Source: Bacteroidota bacterium (GTDB lineage: Bacteria > Bacteroidota > Bacteroidia > Bacteroidales > Lentimicrobiaceae). Taken from it: a stretch of DNA of 64,000 nt. Location: positions 1 to 64,000 of the forward strand of contig JAEZDY010000010.1 in NCBI GenBank assembly GCA_023417935.1, written 5' to 3'. The translations under genes and the position numbers were made by a program. This document shows, in pieces, positions 60,400 to 64,000 of this stretch (the first letter of the stretch is position 1; each line of letters begins with the position of its first letter). Under the pieces are notes generated by a model that was given only the letters and a program-made list of their open reading frames with translations, was not told the DNA's origin and did not search any database.

Positions 60400-63300
60400 A
60401 TGAAGAATCATTTACTTTTAAAGCAAGCAAGACTTTGGTTCAGGAGCATTTTCATGCTTCTGCTGATTATTGCCGGGACAACGGTTGCAGCTCAGGACAG
60501 GAGCATATCCGGCGTGATCACAGACGAATCGACAGGCGAAACACTGCCCGGGGCTTCAGTAGTTGTTAAAGGAACCACAAAAGGTTCAACTACTGATTTG
60601 GATGGTAGGTTCAGCCTCAATGTTTCACCGGGTGAGAATACACTGGTTGTAAGCTACATAGGTTACGAAACAAGGGAGGTTGAGATAGGCAACCTCCGGT
60701 CAGTCAATGTTCAGCTCACAACCTCAAGTCAATCACTTGAAGAAGTTGTGGTTGTTGGATACGGTAACACTAAAGTAAAAGACTTAACATCATCAATTAC
60801 AACACTTAAAGCTGAAGATCTGGTTAAAACCCCTTCTTCAATGCCATTACAAGCGTTACAGGGCAAAGTTGCAGGATTGCAGGTTGTAACCAGCGGTAGT
60901 CCGGGAGATTCGCCCACAATTAGAATCAGGGGTATAGGCTCATTCCAAAGTGAGGCTCCTCTATTTGTTGTTGACGGTATGTTCTTTGATAATATTGACT
61001 TCCTTAACCCATCGGACATTGCAACTATGTCGGTTTTGAAAGATGCATCTGCATCAGCAATATATGGAGTACGGGCTGCCAATGGAGTAGTTTTAATTGA
61101 AACAAAGCAGGGAAATTACAACCAGAAAACACAAATTACCTATGATGGTTATGCAGGAGCGCAAATAGCCCAGAACGTTGTTAGAATGGCCAATGCCGAG
61201 CAGTTTACCGCTATGGCAAATGAGTCGGGTTCAGCTCCTGAAATAGCATTTATTCAGAATGCCATGCAGAGATATGGGCGTAGCAGGGTAAATCCAAATA
61301 TTCCTGAACCCAATACCAACTGGTATGCTGAGCTTATACGTCCGGCACTCATTAGCAATCATAGCCTTGATTTCTCAGGAGGAACTGAAAAAGCAAGATA
61401 TTCAATAGGTACAAACTATTTTTACCAGGATGGTATCATGGACATGAAAAACCTTTACAGCAGGTTAAACATGAGATCAAAAATAGATTTGAAGGCCACT
61501 GACTGGTTGACAATAGGTGGCAACCTTATTATGAGCAATGCCACTAAGTTCAATGCACCCGGCAATGCGTGGAGCGATGCTTATTATGCAGTTCCTATTA
61601 TGCCTGTGTATGACACAAATAATAAAGATGCCTGGCCTACGAATTACGCTAATGCGCAAGATCTCGGCTACAGAAGCGGACAAAACCCGTTCCCCAGTAT
61701 GGTTTATAACAGCGACCGTATGAAAATCAAGAAATTGCTTTCAAATTTTTATGCTGAGCTTAGCTTTATCCCTAAAACCTTAACCTTCAAAACAACATAT
61801 AACTATAGCTCAACAGATGTGGATCAACGAATAGTAAATTTGCCGTGGTTTATAGGCGACAGCTATAAAAACTCCGATGCCCGTTTAACACGTAACGTTT
61901 CAGACTTCACAAATCATATCTGGGATAATGTGCTAACTTTCACTAAAGAATTAAATTTCCATTCCATCACATTGATGGCTGGTACTTCATTTAAGGACGA
62001 GAGCTTTCAGCGGCTATCAGCAACTGGAGAAAACTTTCCCACTGATCTGGAACAATCATGGTATCTTGATCAGGCACAGCTCATTAATCCTCTGTTGGTA
62101 TCGGATGATGGTTTGAGGGAATATGGCCTCTCATACTTTGGCAGATTAGCCTACAATTTCAAGAATAAATATTTGCTATATGGAACATACCGTGCTGACG
62201 GCAGTAACAAGTACCAGCAAAAATGGGGGTATTTCCCAACCGTTGGTGTAGGATGGGTTGTAACTGAAGAACCATTTTTCCCTAACATAAACGCAGTAAA
62301 CTACTTTAAGATTCGCGCCAGCTGGGGCCAGCTTGGTAATGACAAGGTACCCGCCAGTGATGGAACCTATTCAACCAGAGTAACTAATTGGCCTATGGGT
62401 GGTGTAGTATATCCCGGACACATTGTTTCAAGTTCATACTCAGAGCTAAAGTGGGAACTTACTGAGGAAACTAATGTTGGCTTTACTGCCCGCATGATTG
62501 ATAATCACTTGTCGGCTGACTTTGATTATTTTATAAGAGATACAAAAAATGCAGCAACACCAGTTAAAACACCCGGTACCGGTGAATATTTCTACCGGCC
62601 GGTAGGTACCATCCGAAATTCAGGCTTAGAGTTGGTACTTGACTGGACCAACAACGTTAGCGACAGGTTAAGTTATAGTGTTGGAGGAAATGTTTCAACA
62701 TTGAAAAACGAGGCCATTGATCTATATGGACAAGAATATATTGATGCCGGCACTGCAGAGTTTCGCCAACGCACATACATTGGGGAGCCTTTGTTAGCTT
62801 TTTATGGTCTTGAAGTAGCCGGTGTTTACCAAAATAATAATGAAATAGAGCAGGACCCTGTGGCTCTTGAGAATAACCTTGAACCAGGTGATTTCAAATA
62901 TGTTGACCAGAATAACGATGGTAAAGTGAATGCTGATGACCGTGTAATTTTAGGGTCATATTTCCCTGATTTCATGTACGGCGGTTACATCAACATTAAA
63001 TTCATGAACTTTGACTTCTCCACAAGTTTCTACGGACAAGCAGGGAATAAGATATTAAATCGCCGTAGAGGTGAATTGATATGGACCCCTGATGGCAATA
63101 TTGATGCTGAACTTGCTGAGAACCGCTGGCATGGAGAGGGGACTTCAAATGAATACCCTTCATCCAAGGGTTTGCGCAAAGGATGGAATCAAAGCATGAG
63201 TGATTATTTCGTTCGGGACGGTTCCTTCTTCCGTATTCAGAATGCGCAATTAGGATATACATTCAAAAGCAGAGGAAATTTTCCAGAAACAAGGATTGCA

Positions 63301-63429
63301 TTTACTGCTGAAAGGCCTTTGTCAGTATTCTCCTATAATGGATTTACTCCAGAAGTTCCAAATGGCTGGGACCATCAAACATATCCAATTGCAGCAATAT
63401 ATACATTTAACCTGAATATTAAGTTCTGA
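60400..63429 (+). CDS. susC: SusC/RagA-family TonB-linked outer-membrane protein
   Basis: 1009 residues from Met at 60400, where the signal peptide fits (WFRSIFMLLLIIAGTTVAAQ). Carboxypeptidase-like N-terminal domain (SGVITDESTGETLPGASVVV), SusC linker SLEEVVVVGYG, plug (LQGKVAGLQVVTSGSPGDSP, IRIRGIGSF, VVDGMFFDN, LKDASASAIYGVRAANGVV) and a long barrel ending in IYTFNLNIKF. It imports oligomers (glycans or peptides) together with the SusD lipoprotein encoded 18 bases downstream. The longer frame beginning at 60331 adds non-signal residues and is rejected. Confidence 0.95.
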   Translation: MKNHLLLKQARLWFRSIFMLLLIIAGTTVAAQDRSISGVITDESTGETLPGASVVVKGTTKGSTTDLDGRFSLNVSPGENTLVVSYIGYETREVEIGNLRSVNVQLTTSSQSLEEVVVVGYGNTKVKDLTSSITTLKAEDLVKTPSSMPLQALQGKVAGLQVVTSGSPGDSPTIRIRGIGSFQSEAPLFVVDGMFFDNIDFLNPSDIATMSVLKDASASAIYGVRAANGVVLIETKQGNYNQKTQITYDGYAGAQIAQNVVRMANAEQFTAMANESGSAPEIAFIQNAMQRYGRSRVNPNIPEPNTNWYAELIRPALISNHSLDFSGGTEKARYSIGTNYFYQDGIMDMKNLYSRLNMRSKIDLKATDWLTIGGNLIMSNATKFNAPGNAWSDAYYAVPIMPVYDTNNKDAWPTNYANAQDLGYRSGQNPFPSMVYNSDRMKIKKLLSNFYAELSFIPKTLTFKTTYNYSSTDVDQRIVNLPWFIGDSYKNSDARLTRNVSDFTNHIWDNVLTFTKELNFHSITLMAGTSFKDESFQRLSATGENFPTDLEQSWYLDQAQLINPLLVSDDGLREYGLSYFGRLAYNFKNKYLLYGTYRADGSNKYQQKWGYFPTVGVGWVVTEEPFFPNINAVNYFKIRASWGQLGNDKVPASDGTYSTRVTNWPMGGVVYPGHIVSSSYSELKWELTEETNVGFTARMIDNHLSADFDYFIRDTKNAATPVKTPGTGEYFYRPVGTIRNSGLELVLDWTNNVSDRLSYSVGGNVSTLKNEAIDLYGQEYIDAGTAEFRQRTYIGEPLLAFYGLEVAGVYQNNNEIEQDPVALENNLEPGDFKYVDQNNDGKVNADDRVILGSYFPDFMYGGYINIKFMNFDFSTSFYGQAGNKILNRRRGELIWTPDGNIDAELAENRWHGEGTSNEYPSSKGLRKGWNQSMSDYFVRDGSFFRIQNAQLGYTFKSRGNFPETRIAFTAERPLSVFSYNGFTPEVPNGWDHQTYPIAAIYTFNLNIKF

Positions 63430-63447
63430 TCATTAAAACTTATAAAG

Positions 63448-64000
63448 ATGAAACCTATTAAAAACCATATATTCAGCTTGTTCACAGTTTTGATTCTCCT
63501 CGTATCCGGTGGATGTGAGAAGTTTCTTGATGAACCTGCCGAAAACAGAAAATTAACAGAAACTACTGACTATACCCTTACTGATAACATGGTAAGGCCA
63601 TTATTGGGTGCCTATTATGAGTTCAATAGCATTGAGTGGGAAAACATTCCGCTTATTGCTGTACGTGGTGATGATGTCAACGCAGGAGGACTTGGCGACC
63701 AGCAGGACTTTGCTGAAACTGACAAGTACAATTACAATAAAGACTACTGGATGTACAATTCACTGTTCCAGAATTTCTATCAAAATATGTTCTCAGCCCA
63801 TTCAGCAATGGAACAAATTGAATTGTACAAAGTGCATGCACCCAATAAAGCCCTTGCCGACCAATATATTGCTGAGGCAAAGGTACTTAATGCATGGTGG
63901 CTTTTCCAGGTAAGCAGGGTTTGGGGCGATTTACCTATTCCTACTAAATCAGATCCTGCGTTATTATTGATTGCACCACTTTCAACTAAAGATCAGATAA
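63448..64000 (+). CDS. susD: SusD/RagB-family lipoprotein, 5' part
   Basis: Open from ATG 63448 to the right edge (184 codons). Lipoprotein signal IFSLFTVLILLVSGGCEKFL with Cys near residue 22, then LDEPAENRKLTETTDYTLTD and the helical TPR-like SusD pattern (ALADQYIAEAKVLNAWWLFQ, VSRVWGDLPIPT). SusD caps the SusC barrel and binds the ligand at the surface. Only the N-terminal third or so is present, so substrate cannot be judged; no sugar enzyme genes are in the window. Confidence 0.93.
   Translation, partial: MKPIKNHIFSLFTVLILLVSGGCEKFLDEPAENRKLTETTDYTLTDNMVRPLLGAYYEFNSIEWENIPLIAVRGDDVNAGGLGDQQDFAETDKYNYNKDYWMYNSLFQNFYQNMFSAHSAMEQIELYKVHAPNKALADQYIAEAKVLNAWWLFQVSRVWGDLPIPTKSDPALLLIAPLSTKDQI

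Overview
The window comes from a member of the Bacteroidota, probably a Bacteroidales/Marinilabiliales-type or related environmental lineage. Several secreted proteins end in type IX secretion (T9SS) sorting domains with the PNP motif. There is a SusC/SusD pair at the right edge. Promoter-like sites fit the Bacteroidota consensus TTG-N19-21-TAnnTTTG. The inositol-lipid and ceramide genes are also typical of this phylum. No phage, IS element, CRISPR array or rRNA was seen. The only RNA gene is a tRNA-Lys(CTT).

Layout. 1-9.6 kb holds the 3' end of a giant cell-surface T9SS protein, a TPR histidine kinase plus NarL-type regulator, two more T9SS cargo proteins and a thioredoxin-like periplasmic protein. 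9.8-13 kb has an aminotransferase and a PAS kinase with a receiver protein. 13-16.9 kb is a compact putative metal-oxyanion locus: a TonB receptor, a ModE-type DNA-binding protein and a divergent lipoprotein with molybdopterin-oxidoreductase-like repeats. 16.9-30.1 kb is mixed housekeeping and signalling: BNR-repeat secreted protein, PAS kinases, ornithine/alanine racemase-like enzyme, GNAT, MscS, DUF421, SRPBCC, CbpA/CbpM. 30.3-37.1 kb has a His-rich barrel protein and then a minus-strand, mostly overlapping run of seven genes that together look like synthesis of inositol phospholipid and inositol phosphoceramide. 37.4-46.3 kb has a uracil-DNA glycosylase-like gene, a histidine-kinase pseudogene with two in-frame stops, MeaB, a YbjN/TerB pair and the three-subunit transhydrogenase pntAA-pntAB-pntB.

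47-55.5 kb is the most unusual region. One minus-strand operon encodes a periplasmic-binding-protein/TM/GcvH-like fusion, a Tat-exported four-cluster ferredoxin (HybA type), an NrfD/HybB-type membrane quinone module and a second TM-anchored GcvH-like protein. No catalytic subunit is present. It is followed by a second operon with a haem-motif (CxxCH) sensor kinase, an NtrC-type sigma-54 activator and an archaemetzincin. A sigma-54-like -24/-12 site and a 7-bp palindrome lie in the long leader of the first operon, which would link the two operons. 56-64 kb has an AbgT transporter, TrhO, an NmrA/DUF2867 protein, and SusC plus a truncated SusD.

A recurring theme is short tandem duplication exactly at gene ends: a 21-bp x4 array across a kinase stop and regulator start, a 34-bp copy of the cbpA start, a 44-bp copy of the nrfD stop, and a 22-bp array running into the start of the His-rich protein. 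All functional calls rest on motif recognition by eye; no searches were run.
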